A DNA stretch of 8,803 nucleotides from Candidatus Gastranaerophilales bacterium (GTDB taxonomy: Bacteria > Cyanobacteriota > Vampirovibrionia > Gastranaerophilales > Gastranaerophilaceae), in contig CAAFVD010000114.1 of NCBI GenBank assembly GCA_900766355.1, positions 1-8,803 of the forward strand. The letters are read 5' to 3'. Shown piece by piece: positions 1 to 6,085 of this stretch (position 1 is the stretch's first letter; each line of letters opens with the position of its first letter). The position numbers were made by a program, and so were the translations under genes. Below the pieces are notes generated by a model. It did not search any database, was not told where the DNA came from, and saw nothing but the letters and a program-made list of their open reading frames with translations.

Positions 1-2
1 GT

Positions 3-128
3 TACTCCTATTATAACAGAAATAAGCGTTTTGAGCTTATAAAACTCTTAGAAAATCAAGAACTTTTAAATGAGTGTGGAATTTACTTCTGCACTGGAAT
101 TTACTTTTTCAAGTTAGCCCTCTTTTAA
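3..128 (+). pseudogene. Possible 3' end of an unidentified gene running in from the left edge
   Basis: An open frame enters from the left edge and runs 41 codons to a TAA at 126-128. The residues are largely charged and aromatic (for example NRNKRFELIKLLENQELL). They end in two near-copies of a GIYF segment, encoded by an 11-bp direct repeat (TGGAATTTACT at 77-87 and 95-105). The charged-helix then CGIYF pattern faintly recalls the start of GIY-YIG nuclease domains, but far too little is present to assign a family. No start codon is visible and the tail after the repeat looks non-native, so this is more likely a remnant than a functional gene. It could also be chance open frame in AT-rich DNA. 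Confidence 0.25.
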
Positions 129-209
129 AAAATGCGATTTTGTAGTAAAATTGCCAAAAAGAAAATGCGATTTTGTAGTAAATCATCAAAATAAAAAATG
201 CGATTTTGT
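129..209. repeat. Three direct repeats at exact 33-bp pitch
   Basis: The core AAAATGCGATTTTGT occurs at 129-143, 162-176 and 195-209. The first two copies extend with AGTAAA to 149 and 182, giving 21-bp units separated by unrelated 12-bp spacers. The third copy diverges after the core. Start-to-start distance is 33 bp both times, close to three helical turns. Each core contains an imperfect palindrome (AAAAT-GCG-ATTTT). The array sits just upstream of xth. The units are too short and too few for CRISPR. They could be a protein binding array, or a fragment of a family of interspersed repeats. Confidence 0.8.
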
Positions 210-229
210 TATTTTATTAGGAGATTGCA

Positions 230-253
230 ATGATATGGAGGATTAAGACATGA
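230..253 (+). other. Seven-codon upstream ORF overlapping the xth start
   Basis: An ATG at 230 reads MIWRIKT and stops at TGA 251-253, overlapping the xth ATG in an ATGA arrangement. It has its own AGGAG-like ribosome binding site at about 219-223. The xth ribosome binding site lies inside it. This could couple translation of xth to the mini-ORF, but such short frames also arise by chance and nothing else supports a function. Confidence 0.25.
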
Positions 254-1005
254 AATTTATATCGTGGAATGTAAATGGACTGCGCGCATGCGTCCAGAAA
301 GGTTTCCTTGATTTTTTTAACAGTATAGATGCGGATTTCTTTTGTATACAGGAGTCCAAGCTACAGGCGGGACAGATTGACCTTGACCTGCCGGGCTATC
401 ACCAGTACTGGAATTATGCCGAGAAAAAAGGCTATTCCGGCACAGCCATTTTCGCAAAAAATGAGCCATTATCTGTGTCTTACGGCATAGGCATTGAGGA
501 GCATGATAAGGAAGGACGTGTCATCACACTCGAATATGACAATTTCTATCTCGTAACCTGCTATACACCAAACTCACAGAATGAGCTGAAAAGGCTGCCG
601 TACCGTATGCAGTGGGAGGATGATTTCCGTGAATATCTTAAAACACTCGATGCCAAAAATCCTGTCGTACTGTGTGGTGATCTGAACGTCGCACACAATG
701 AAATCGACCTGAAAAATCCAAAAACAAACCGCAAGAATGCAGGTTTTTCAGATGAGGAACGTGCTAAAATGACGGAGCTTTTAGGTTCCGGCTTTACCGA
801 TACCTTCAGATATTTTTATCCAGATGCCGAGGGTATATATTCCTGGTGGTCATACCGTTTTAAGGCTCGCGAGAAGAACGCAGGCTGGCGTATAGACTAC
901 TTTATCACGTCAAATCGCATCAATGATAAGCTGCAAAAGGCAGCAATCCATACCGATGTGCTCGGTTCAGACCACTGCCCTGTAGAGGTTGATATTGAAT
1001 TATAA
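250..1005 (+). CDS. xth: Exodeoxyribonuclease III (ExoA/Xth-type AP endonuclease)
   Basis: This enzyme cuts the phosphodiester backbone 5' of abasic sites and removes nucleotides 3' to 5' from duplex DNA in base excision repair. It acts in the cytoplasm on the chromosome and needs a divalent metal. The 251 residues match the usual length of the ExoIII branch of the endonuclease/exonuclease/phosphatase fold. Visible active-site motifs in order are WNVNGLRA (N7), IQES (metal-binding E35), CYTPNS (Y105), CGDLNVAHN (D144, N146), and the C-terminal GSDHCPV (D241, H242). The start at 250 is supported by TGGAGG at 236-241 with an 8-nt gap. The gene is GC-richer than the neighbouring minus-strand block and converges with the permease fragment. 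No clear terminator separates them; only 15 bp lie between the two stop codons. Confidence 0.97.
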   Translation: MKFISWNVNGLRACVQKGFLDFFNSIDADFFCIQESKLQAGQIDLDLPGYHQYWNYAEKKGYSGTAIFAKNEPLSVSYGIGIEEHDKEGRVITLEYDNFYLVTCYTPNSQNELKRLPYRMQWEDDFREYLKTLDAKNPVVLCGDLNVAHNEIDLKNPKTNRKNAGFSDEERAKMTELLGSGFTDTFRYFYPDAEGIYSWWSYRFKAREKNAGWRIDYFITSNRINDKLQKAAIHTDVLGSDHCPVEVDIEL

Positions 1006-1020
1006 ATTTACTGTTATGTA

Positions 1021-1611
1021 CTACTTTTCAATATAGTTAAACCTCTGTATTTTAAATAATATTCTTGAAACAATAAAACTTATGATTGATATGCCAATAT
1101 TTAACCATACTGATATTATGTAGAAACTATCCTCTACATAATGAAACTTATCATCAGTTTCTGTAAATACAATTGGAAGAATATTGGCATATTGATTCAT
1201 TCCTCTTGCCCCATCCACAATACCTATTATCCAGGTTATATCATGACTTGCACTAACAACATGAAATAAGCCATATGCCTGAGCACCTACTATTCCAACA
1301 AAAAGTGATGCCATTATTATTGCTCCAAATACAGAATTATTTATTTTCTTGATAACAAGCAAAAGCATGATCAGCAATGATAAAAATGAGAATATCGCAA
1401 CCATTTTACTAAGTAAATATATCATTCCAACTTTTATTAAAGATTTCGCTGCATTATCCGGCAGAATAATCAAATAGCGTACCATACTAACAACGAAAAA
1501 TAGTAACATATATGTTCCAAACACAATTGCTTTCATCCATAAAAGTCTATATTTACTAATTGGAAGTAAATGCAGCATTCTATCTTTATTCAAATAAAAG
1601 AATGAAGACAA
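1021..1611 (-). CDS. ABC-2-type transporter permease, N-terminally truncated (probable pseudogene)
   Basis: A hydrophobic protein of up to 196 residues with four clear membrane segments at about 26-50, 64-88, 95-117 and 163-186. The segment KDRMLHLLPISKYRLLWMKA resembles the cytoplasmic stretch that, in ABC-2 permeases, follows a first membrane helix: a charged patch, then LPIS, then a basic residue and K before the next helix. Here that stretch is at the very N terminus, so roughly 50-60 residues including the first helix appear to be missing. The only possible early start is a TTG at 1611 without a ribosome binding site; an ATG at 1578 is also poorly served. No ATP-binding partner gene lies in the window. 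The frame stays open upstream into the end of the sigma-factor gene, which suggests a deletion joined two genes. Substrate unknown. Confidence 0.6.
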   Translation of the reverse strand: MSSFFYLNKDRMLHLLPISKYRLLWMKAIVFGTYMLLFFVVSMVRYLIILPDNAAKSLIKVGMIYLLSKMVAIFSFLSLLIMLLLVIKKINNSVFGAIIMASLFVGIVGAQAYGLFHVVSASHDITWIIGIVDGARGMNQYANILPIVFTETDDKFHYVEDSFYIISVWLNIGISIISFIVSRILFKIQRFNYIEK

Positions 1612-1622
1612 ATCATAAATTG

Positions 1623-2039
1623 TCAGAAATACACGTTGGACTCTCTAATGGAAGCATTTCTTCCATTTTCATGTACCGTACTTCTGACAAGATTCAATTT
1701 TCTTGCTATATCAGCATCATTCATTTCCATAAAATACGACAAAAAAATAACATCCCGTTTTCTTTCCGTCAGTGCTTTCAATGCTTCTGCCAAAAGAGCA
1801 TCTTTTGCCACCACATCATAACCACCTGCACGAAAATAGCTTTTTTCCAATGCATACTCATTGATTATAGAAAAATTCTCTATTTCCCGTTCCGATAATT
1901 CTGAAAACAAAACTTCATGTTTTCTAAGATATGCCAAATGTCTTTCATAATCCACCACTTCGCCTTTTAATGCTAATTTACATTTTCGATCAAATATATG
2001 CCTGACTGTTTTCTCATCATAGAAAGAAGATTGCTCCAT
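1623..2039 (-). CDS. Sigma-70-family-like protein (Tn916 Orf7-like), abnormal C terminus
   Basis: The protein has 138 residues from the ATG at 2039, chosen because AAGGAGGTG at 2046-2054 lies 6 nt upstream. A GTG at 2063 would put the start ahead of that site and is unlikely. The C-terminal half has a sigma region 4 / Orf7-like pattern: LLAEALKALTERKRDVIFL, then YFMEMNDADIARKL as the first helix of a helix-turn-helix, then LVRSTVH as the start of the recognition helix. Proteins of this type are common in conjugative elements. After RSTVH the expected basic recognition helix and amphipathic tail are replaced by ENGRNASIRESNVYF, so DNA binding may be lost. Another frame there reads MKMEEMLP, which looks more tail-like. 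A frameshift or deletion at about 1,640-1,685 is the likeliest cause. The gene lies downstream of agrB behind two terminators. Confidence 0.7.
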   Translation of the reverse strand: MEQSSFYDEKTVRHIFDRKCKLALKGEVVDYERHLAYLRKHEVLFSELSEREIENFSIINEYALEKSYFRAGGYDVVAKDALLAEALKALTERKRDVIFLSYFMEMNDADIARKLNLVRSTVHENGRNASIRESNVYF

Positions 2040-2169
2040 AGATTTCACCTCCTTCCCGACCACAAAATATGAGTAAAGGTCTTTTTCCCTTTCACCCTTA
2101 TCCAGATTGAGAACTTCCCATTGTTCGGGTTTAAAAGAAAAACTCTATAAAAAGTTTTCGTAATATATA

Positions 2170-2206
2170 AAAACGTCCTTACGTATTGAAATCCATTGGA
2201 CGTTTT
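2170..2206 (-). terminator. Second inverted repeat after agrB, possible terminator
   Basis: The perfect 9-bp arms AAAACGTCC (2170-2178) and GGACGTTTT (2198-2206) flank a 19-nt loop. Read on the minus strand the stem is followed by TTTTTATATATT, suitable for intrinsic termination. It would back up the stronger hairpin at the end of agrB and separate that transcript from the sigma-factor gene. The loop is long, so efficiency is uncertain. Confidence 0.55.
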
Positions 2207-2259
2207 CATATAAATAATCTAATATTCAAAAATAATCTTCTCCCTTCATTCCATATAAT

Positions 2260-2294
2260 AAAAAAATGCGGAAATAATTATTCATCATCTCCGC
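2260..2294 (-). terminator. Intrinsic terminator overlapping the agrB stop codon
   Basis: On the minus strand GCGGA (2294-2290) pairs with TCCGC (2272-2268), with a partly self-complementary AT-rich loop. An A and a run of seven T (2266-2260) follow at once. The 5' arm includes the last codons of agrB. The stem is short, but its position and T-run are right for the end of the agrD-agrB transcript. Confidence 0.65.
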
Positions 2295-2875
2295 TTAATC
2301 TTGCTCTTTTCAATTTTATATTTCAAAATACCAACATACTGAGAGATTAAAATTATAAAGAAAGTCAACGCAACAAGGGAAAGCATGTCTGATATTCCTG
2401 CAAGTGTACAACAACCAGCAAATGCAATAACAGCAATTAAGACTTTCATGGTTACTTTTTTGCAGTGTTCTTTTTCAGCATCATCAAGTTCTCGATTAAT
2501 GCACTCTACCGGTGCAGCTTTCAATATCAGTATCGCACTTACTAATATAAGAAGCCACGCTGTACCTACCGTAAACTTATATTTACTGTTAAAATACATT
2601 GCTATTATCTGTACAGTGACTGAACATATAAAACATGCTCCAAAACTGTTAAGATGCACGCCACCGGCATAAGTCCGTAGCAACATAAAAATCCCAGTAA
2701 ATATTGCGAATTCCGAAATCATATGCATATATATTGCTATACTCAAACAACTTACAAAACAGCATAGCATCTCAAGTCCAATCTGAAAGCCATATTGATA
2801 TATGTCATATGATTCCGAAGAAACTGCACCGGTCTTAATAACATATTCTGTTAATTTTTCTGACAGCCGTCTCAT
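2285..2875 (-). CDS. agrB: AgrB-like accessory gene regulator protease
   Basis: AgrB is an integral-membrane cysteine protease that removes the C-terminal tail of the AgrD precursor and closes the thiolactone ring of the signal peptide. The 196-residue protein has the family signature RTYAGGVHLNSFGAC at 67-81. H74 and C81 have the 7-residue spacing of the catalytic His-Cys pair of S. aureus AgrB. Hydrophobic segments lie at about 34-52, 55-68, 80-97, 104-122, 142-160 and 162-184, and both termini are basic. The start follows the agrD stop after a single base (TGAaATG). There is no convincing ribosome binding site of its own, so translation is probably coupled to agrD. A terminator overlaps the stop codon. 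The family call is firm; the matching signal is inferred from adjacency. Confidence 0.95.
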   Translation of the reverse strand: MRRLSEKLTEYVIKTGAVSSESYDIYQYGFQIGLEMLCCFVSCLSIAIYMHMISEFAIFTGIFMLLRTYAGGVHLNSFGACFICSVTVQIIAMYFNSKYKFTVGTAWLLILVSAILILKAAPVECINRELDDAEKEHCKKVTMKVLIAVIAFAGCCTLAGISDMLSLVALTFFIILISQYVGILKYKIEKSKIKRR

Positions 2876-2876
2876 T

Positions 2877-3026
2877 TCAAATCTTTTTAAGTTTTTTCAA
2901 GTCCTTCGGGACTTTCGGCTGGTGAAAGATATAGCAACATGCACTATCCACTGACACTTTTCCAAGTTTTAAAGATACATTTGCCAGTGCTTTCGCTGAC
3001 TGAGCTTTTACATTTTTCATATTCAT
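2877..3026 (-). CDS. agrD: AgrD-like cyclic lactone autoinducer peptide precursor
   Basis: This is a small gene of 49 codons directly upstream of agrB. The ATG at 3026 follows GGAG with a 9-nt gap; a second in-frame ATG at 3020 is too far from it. The architecture is that of AgrD: a basic amphipathic N-terminal helix (1-27, rich in K, A, L, V), a short core SACCYIF (28-34), and a charged recognition tail HQPKVPKDLKKLKKI (35-49). The tail matches the S. aureus AgrD tail in its VPK-acidic-L element. Anchoring on that element aligns CCYIF with the ring of S. aureus AIP-I. This predicts a five-residue thiolactone from C30 to the carboxyl of F34, with a second cysteine (C31) inside it. The alternative ring C31-H35 would end in histidine, unlike known signals, which end in hydrophobic residues. 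The exocyclic N-terminal tail cannot be predicted. Confidence 0.92.
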   Translation of the reverse strand: MNMKNVKAQSAKALANVSLKLGKVSVDSACCYIFHQPKVPKDLKKLKKI

Positions 3027-3059
3027 AGTAAAACTCTCCTTTCGTTTTATTTTAAAACA

Positions 3060-3116
3060 ATACTACAAAAATACATTCCATTTCTTTTTCTGTAAAAAAA
3101 ACGAGTATTCATGTAA
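3060..3116 (-). promoter_or_regulatory. Candidate LytTR (AgrA) site and promoter of agrD-agrB
   Basis: On the minus strand TTACATGAATACTCG (3116-3102) is followed by 7 nt and TACA (3094-3091). This gives two TTACA half-sites 21 bp apart, the pitch of LytTR direct repeats (9-bp boxes, 12-bp spacer). A -10-like TAGTAT lies at 3065-3060, with no good -35 between. Transcription would begin near 3053, leaving a leader of about 27 nt before agrD. The same arrangement recurs at 3625-3683 and 6377-6436. Confidence 0.7.
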
Positions 3117-3159
3117 CTTTTTCCTATGGCACTACTACAAACACCAATATTTCTTAACA

Positions 3160-3200
3160 AAAAAGGTTGCAATGAATTCATTGATCATTACAACCTTTTT
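3160..3200 (-). terminator. Strong intrinsic terminator after the pseudo-receiver gene
   Basis: AAAAAGGTTGCAATGA (3160-3175) and TCATTACAACCTTTTT (3185-3200) form a 16-bp stem with one mismatch and a 9-nt loop. The A/T ends supply a T-run on either strand. It lies 5 bp past the second, original stop of the broken receiver gene (3206) and upstream of the agrD promoter. It therefore separates those two transcription units and supports 3206 as the true gene end. Confidence 0.85.
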
Positions 3201-3205
3201 GAGAA

Positions 3206-3583
3206 CTATACTTTTTTAAGTACCATACCCACAATAATATCTCTTCTATTTTTTTGATATTCCTGTAAATTCTCCACATTCTCCAAATAATCATGCACTC
3301 CTGCCTTCAATGCCTAAAAAATATCCTGCTTTGTCCCATTTTCAATCAACGCAAGAATTGGAATTGTATTTCCCAACATTCCTTTTACTCTGGTAATAAA
3401 TTCAAATGTTCCTTTTTCAACCATTTTCTTATTAAAATACATAATAATAACATCTGGAGTAAAGTGCTTATCATCGTTCAACCAATCATAGGTGCACCGC
3501 TTCAGTTTATACTTTCCTTTTGTTATTTTATTTGTAGTTTTAAATATTTCTCTATGATCACTAAACAATAATATCTTTTTCAT
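3206..3583 (-). pseudogene. Single-domain receiver-like protein interrupted by an in-frame TAG
   Basis: From the ATG at 3583 the frame runs 89 codons to TAG at 3316-3314, then continues in the same frame for 35 sense codons to TAG at 3208-3206. The 125 positions together match a complete receiver domain (about 120 residues). The downstream part reads ALKAGVHDYLE, the typical receiver ending, so the amber codon looks like a point mutation in a once complete gene. The domain was already atypical: SDH replaces the acidic pair near residue 9, Y49 sits where the phosphoacceptor Asp is expected (PDVIIMYF), the conserved Thr/Ser is absent after IPILALI, and the usual KP is replaced. It is thus a pseudo-receiver that could not be phosphorylated normally. 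It has its own LytTR-type promoter. The 89-residue product may still be made but would lack the last helices. Confidence 0.75.
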
Positions 3584-3624
3584 CCTACCCTACCATGACG
3601 TTCAAATCATAAAATTATTTTTAC

Positions 3625-3683
3625 ATTTTATCATGTTATTTCAAACATTATTTACATTGTAATAATTCCGGCTATTCATGTAA
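3625..3683 (-). promoter_or_regulatory. Candidate LytTR (AgrA) site and promoter of the pseudo-receiver gene
   Basis: On the minus strand TTACATGAATAGCCG (3683-3669) starts right after the agrC stop codon. It is followed by 7 nt and TACA (3661-3658). A -10-like TAAAAT lies at 3630-3625, and no -35 hexamer is evident. Predicted start is near 3618, leaving about a 35-nt leader. The motif agrees without gaps with the agrD site, sharing TTACATGAATA and the trailing CG. Confidence 0.68.
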
Positions 3684-5000
3684 TTATTCCTTTTCTCCGT
3701 ACAACACAACTCTCACCAGAAATCTTTCTGGTATAGAATCATCAACTGTAACTGTTCCATTATACTTCGCTGCAGCTCGGTAAACTGACGGCAAACCAAC
3801 GCCATGATTTCCAGCATCAGATTTCGTAGATTTCAGTCTCTCATCCTTCATTTTTATTAATCGCCCCTGGTAACTATTCATTAAAAATATCAGCAGATTG
3901 CCTTTATTATATTTCATTTGGATTTTTATGTACTTCTTCTTTTTTACCCTTTCAGCCGCTTCTACAGCATTTTCTAATAAATTCCCAAGTATCAGACATA
4001 TATCCGCACCTTTAAACTCCATCTTCATAGGAATCTTTATATCCAAGGAAAAATCTATCCCTTTCTTTTGTGCTGTTACATACCAATATCCAAGTAGTGA
4101 ATCAATTACAATGTTACCACTATTGGCAACCTCAGATATTGATAAGCCACTTTCATCCATTATGTCCTGGATAAATTCTATGATTTTCTCATCTTCTCCT
4201 TTCTCTGCGTAAGCAAGAATAGATACTAGATTATTTTTCATATTATGCTTCATATCTCTTAATTGCAACATGGAAAGTTCTCTTTCTTGTTGATGACGTT
4301 CACATAATTCCAACTGTTGTTCATAAACAGAAGTCATTCGCCTTAACTGTAAATCATCCGTCAACTTCACATAAATATAAAAGATCAATATATTTAAGCA
4401 CAACAAAATAATCGCAGCAATTGCAGAATGAAAATATGCACGATCATTATTTATTTTGTAGCTAAATAAGAAAACCTCATTCATAACATAAATACTTCCA
4501 ATTGGAATTAAAATTAACATAATACTGTATTTAACAGAAAATTCTGTAATTCCACCTACCGAAAATATTTTTCTTAGTGCAAATATAATCAGTAAAAATA
4601 TTATTTTTGATATGACTGATCCTAGGATTCCGTACATCTGAGAATATCTAAATTGATTACAATAGATTGAGAGTATATAACCACTTACCGTTTCTATCAT
4701 CATCCAAATTGCATTAAAAGCCAGAACAAAAATACATTTATTCAAATTCTTTCCTTCATAAACACACATAGCAGAAATAAATGTTATTACAATTGTAACG
4801 CTTATATTTATATAAACTGGTAATATACTAGCATTCAAAATCATTAACTGCCAGACTGCAAAAATGGTGTAGCCAATTACAATTGTTACCTTTTTCTTTC
4901 TTCTTTTAAAAAATATAGAAAAATAGTAAGAAAACAGAAATATCGCAAATATTACAAGCAATATCTCTGTCACATTCATCAACATTTTATTCACCAACAT
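3684..5000 (-). CDS. agrC: AgrC-like GHKL sensor histidine kinase
   Basis: This is the likely membrane receptor for the cyclic peptide; on signal it would phosphorylate the adjacent LytTR regulator. From the ATG at 5000 it has 438 residues. That start is preferred because GGAGGA at 5014-5009 lies 8 nt upstream, inside the end of the regulator gene, giving a 14-bp overlap; an ATG at 4985 (TAAaATG) is the alternative. About seven membrane helices fall at 8-31, 37-58, 59-81, 86-111, 120-146, 157-180 and 188-213, followed by a linker helix with coiled-coil character (215-248). The phosphoacceptor box is MKHNMKNNL with H252. The ATP-binding domain shows the N box NLLENAVEAAE (N344) and the G box GNHGVGL (397-403). 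There is no D/F box, as in the AgrC/CitA-like GHKL group. Confidence 0.92.
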   Translation of the reverse strand: MLVNKMLMNVTEILLVIFAIFLFSYYFSIFFKRRKKKVTIVIGYTIFAVWQLMILNASILPVYINISVTIVITFISAMCVYEGKNLNKCIFVLAFNAIWMMIETVSGYILSIYCNQFRYSQMYGILGSVISKIIFLLIIFALRKIFSVGGITEFSVKYSIMLILIPIGSIYVMNEVFLFSYKINNDRAYFHSAIAAIILLCLNILIFYIYVKLTDDLQLRRMTSVYEQQLELCERHQQERELSMLQLRDMKHNMKNNLVSILAYAEKGEDEKIIEFIQDIMDESGLSISEVANSGNIVIDSLLGYWYVTAQKKGIDFSLDIKIPMKMEFKGADICLILGNLLENAVEAAERVKKKKYIKIQMKYNKGNLLIFLMNSYQGRLIKMKDERLKSTKSDAGNHGVGLPSVYRAAAKYNGTVTVDDSIPERFLVRVVLYGEKE

Positions 5001-5715
5001 AAAATGTATCCTCCATCGAGCAGTACTGTTCACTAATCATTTTTCTTCTATCTTCACTGATTGAAATCTTCTTTTTATTATCCATTACAACAAAGTCGTA
5101 TGCCAGACCATCCACATGTCTATAATTTACAAGAAAAGATTGATGCACACGTAAAAACGGCATTTTACAGTTCTTCAAACTCTTCTCAATCTCATTCAGT
5201 TTTTCGTATAATTCATAAGTGTCTTTTTCTGTTACAATTGATATTTTTCGTCTATTGCTTTCAAAATATAGGATGTCTCTTAGCGGAACTTTATAACTTA
5301 TTCTCTTATAACTATATCGAAAATAAAAATCAGCATTATTTATATCATTGAATGCAGCTTTAAAACATGTTTCCATCTGTTCTTCACTTACTGGCTTCAC
5401 GAGAAATTGAAATGGGCGAACAGAAAAAGAGTCTCTCATATGATTTTCATGGCTTGTAACATAAATAATCAAAACATTTTTATCATACTTTCTTATTCTT
5501 TTTGCTACTGAGATACCATCTTCTTTCGGCATTTCAATATCAAGATAAATAATATCAAATTTACTGTCCTTTATAATAGCATCCAGTAACCACTCTCCAT
5601 TCCAGAAAACTTCCGTCTCTACATCGACAAAATTTTTGTTTGCTATTTTTCGTACTAAATTTTCAATTTTTCCCGTAATTTGTATCTCATCATCGCAAAT
5701 TGCTATACTAAGCAT
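4987..5715 (-). CDS. agrA: AgrA-like LytTR response regulator
   Basis: This protein of 242 residues is the transcription activator paired with the sensor kinase. The receiver domain spans 1-120 with the acidic pair D8/D9 (ICDDE), phosphoacceptor D59 (YLDIEMP), T87 (VTSHE) and K107 (VKP), all canonical. A LytTR DNA-binding domain spans about 130-240 with DILYFESNRRKISI and FLRVHQSFLVNYRHV. The start at 5715 is chosen because the receiver domain begins there (MLSIAICDD) and it lies one base after the xre stop (TAAaATG); extending to 5757 would add a charged tail that is just xre sequence in another frame. The ribosome binding site is weak (GAGAGTGG), which suggests coupling to xre. Likely targets are the three shared 21-bp-pitch sites in this window, including one ahead of its own operon. 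Confidence 0.93.
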   Translation of the reverse strand: MLSIAICDDEIQITGKIENLVRKIANKNFVDVETEVFWNGEWLLDAIIKDSKFDIIYLDIEMPKEDGISVAKRIRKYDKNVLIIYVTSHENHMRDSFSVRPFQFLVKPVSEEQMETCFKAAFNDINNADFYFRYSYKRISYKVPLRDILYFESNRRKISIVTEKDTYELYEKLNEIEKSLKNCKMPFLRVHQSFLVNYRHVDGLAYDFVVMDNKKKISISEDRRKMISEQYCSMEDTFYVGE

Positions 5716-5716
5716 T

Positions 5717-6085
5717 TTAATCCACTCTCTTCTGTTCCCTTTTTCTCTTTTCATCAAATTTTTTAATAATTTGTATGATTGACCATATCATTTCTTGATC
5801 ATATTTATCCAATTCCTTATATACTTCAACAAGATCATAATATTCATCCAATGTCTCATTCATTTGCATCTGTCCCTGTAAGTCCCTTTTTATTTCTGAA
5901 ATTCCTAATAAATAGTCTGTCGTCACATTAAAATACGCTGCTATTTTCTTTAAAATGTCCACTTTTATAAGTGTAATATCCCATTCATATTTACTGAGCA
6001 TTTGCTGCGTTATTCCTAATTCTGCCGCTAAAATTTCCTGTATTAATCCTCTTTTTTCACGAAGTTGTTTGATTCTACTCTCCAT
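5717..6085 (-). CDS. Xre-family helix-turn-helix regulator
   Basis: The 122-residue protein has an N-terminal Cro/CI-type domain (5-61: RIKQLREKRGL, then AELGITQQMLSKYE, then LKKIAAYFNVTTDYLLG). A charged helical C-terminal region (about 78-120) may dimerise. Some usual positions have drifted: the common TQEELA is IQEILA and the conserved YERG turn is YEWD, but the fold pattern is clear. It is the first gene of an operon with agrA and agrC, one base before agrA. An 11-bp inverted repeat, with one arm over its start codon and one 62 bp upstream, could be its own operator. It may repress or gate the Agr operon; this role is inferred only from position. It has an AGAGG ribosome binding site. Confidence 0.85.
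   Translation of the reverse strand: MESRIKQLREKRGLIQEILAAELGITQQMLSKYEWDITLIKVDILKKIAAYFNVTTDYLLGISEIKRDLQGQMQMNETLDEYYDLVEVYKELDKYDQEMIWSIIQIIKKFDEKRKREQKRVD

Noticed and set aside
116..190. Minus-strand 25-codon ORF with a repeated YYKIAF peptide
   Set aside because: It is only the 33-bp repeat (11 codons) read in frame; no ribosome binding site and no known protein pattern.
129..209. CRISPR array
   Set aside because: Only three copies, units of 15-21 bp with 12-bp spacers, and no cas genes nearby; far below CRISPR repeat and spacer sizes.
1560..1898. 112-codon + strand frame opposite the sigma-like gene
   Set aside because: Overlaps the sigma-like gene and permease on the other strand, lacks a ribosome binding site and shows no recognisable protein.
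2039..2063. Longer start (GTG at 2063) for the sigma-like protein
   Set aside because: It would place the start upstream of the strong AAGGAGGTG site that serves the ATG at 2039.
3314..3316. Pyrrolysine or programmed readthrough of the TAG in the receiver gene
   Set aside because: No pyrrolysine genes or special downstream structure are seen, and the gene is degenerate in other key residues; a nonsense mutation is simpler.
3898..4212. 104-codon + strand frame opposite the sensor kinase
   Set aside because: Antisense shadow over the conserved ATP-binding domain; composition reflects the complementary strand.
5715..5757. Longer start (ATG at 5757) for the LytTR regulator
   Set aside because: The receiver domain begins at the ATG at 5715 and the extra residues are xre sequence read in another frame.
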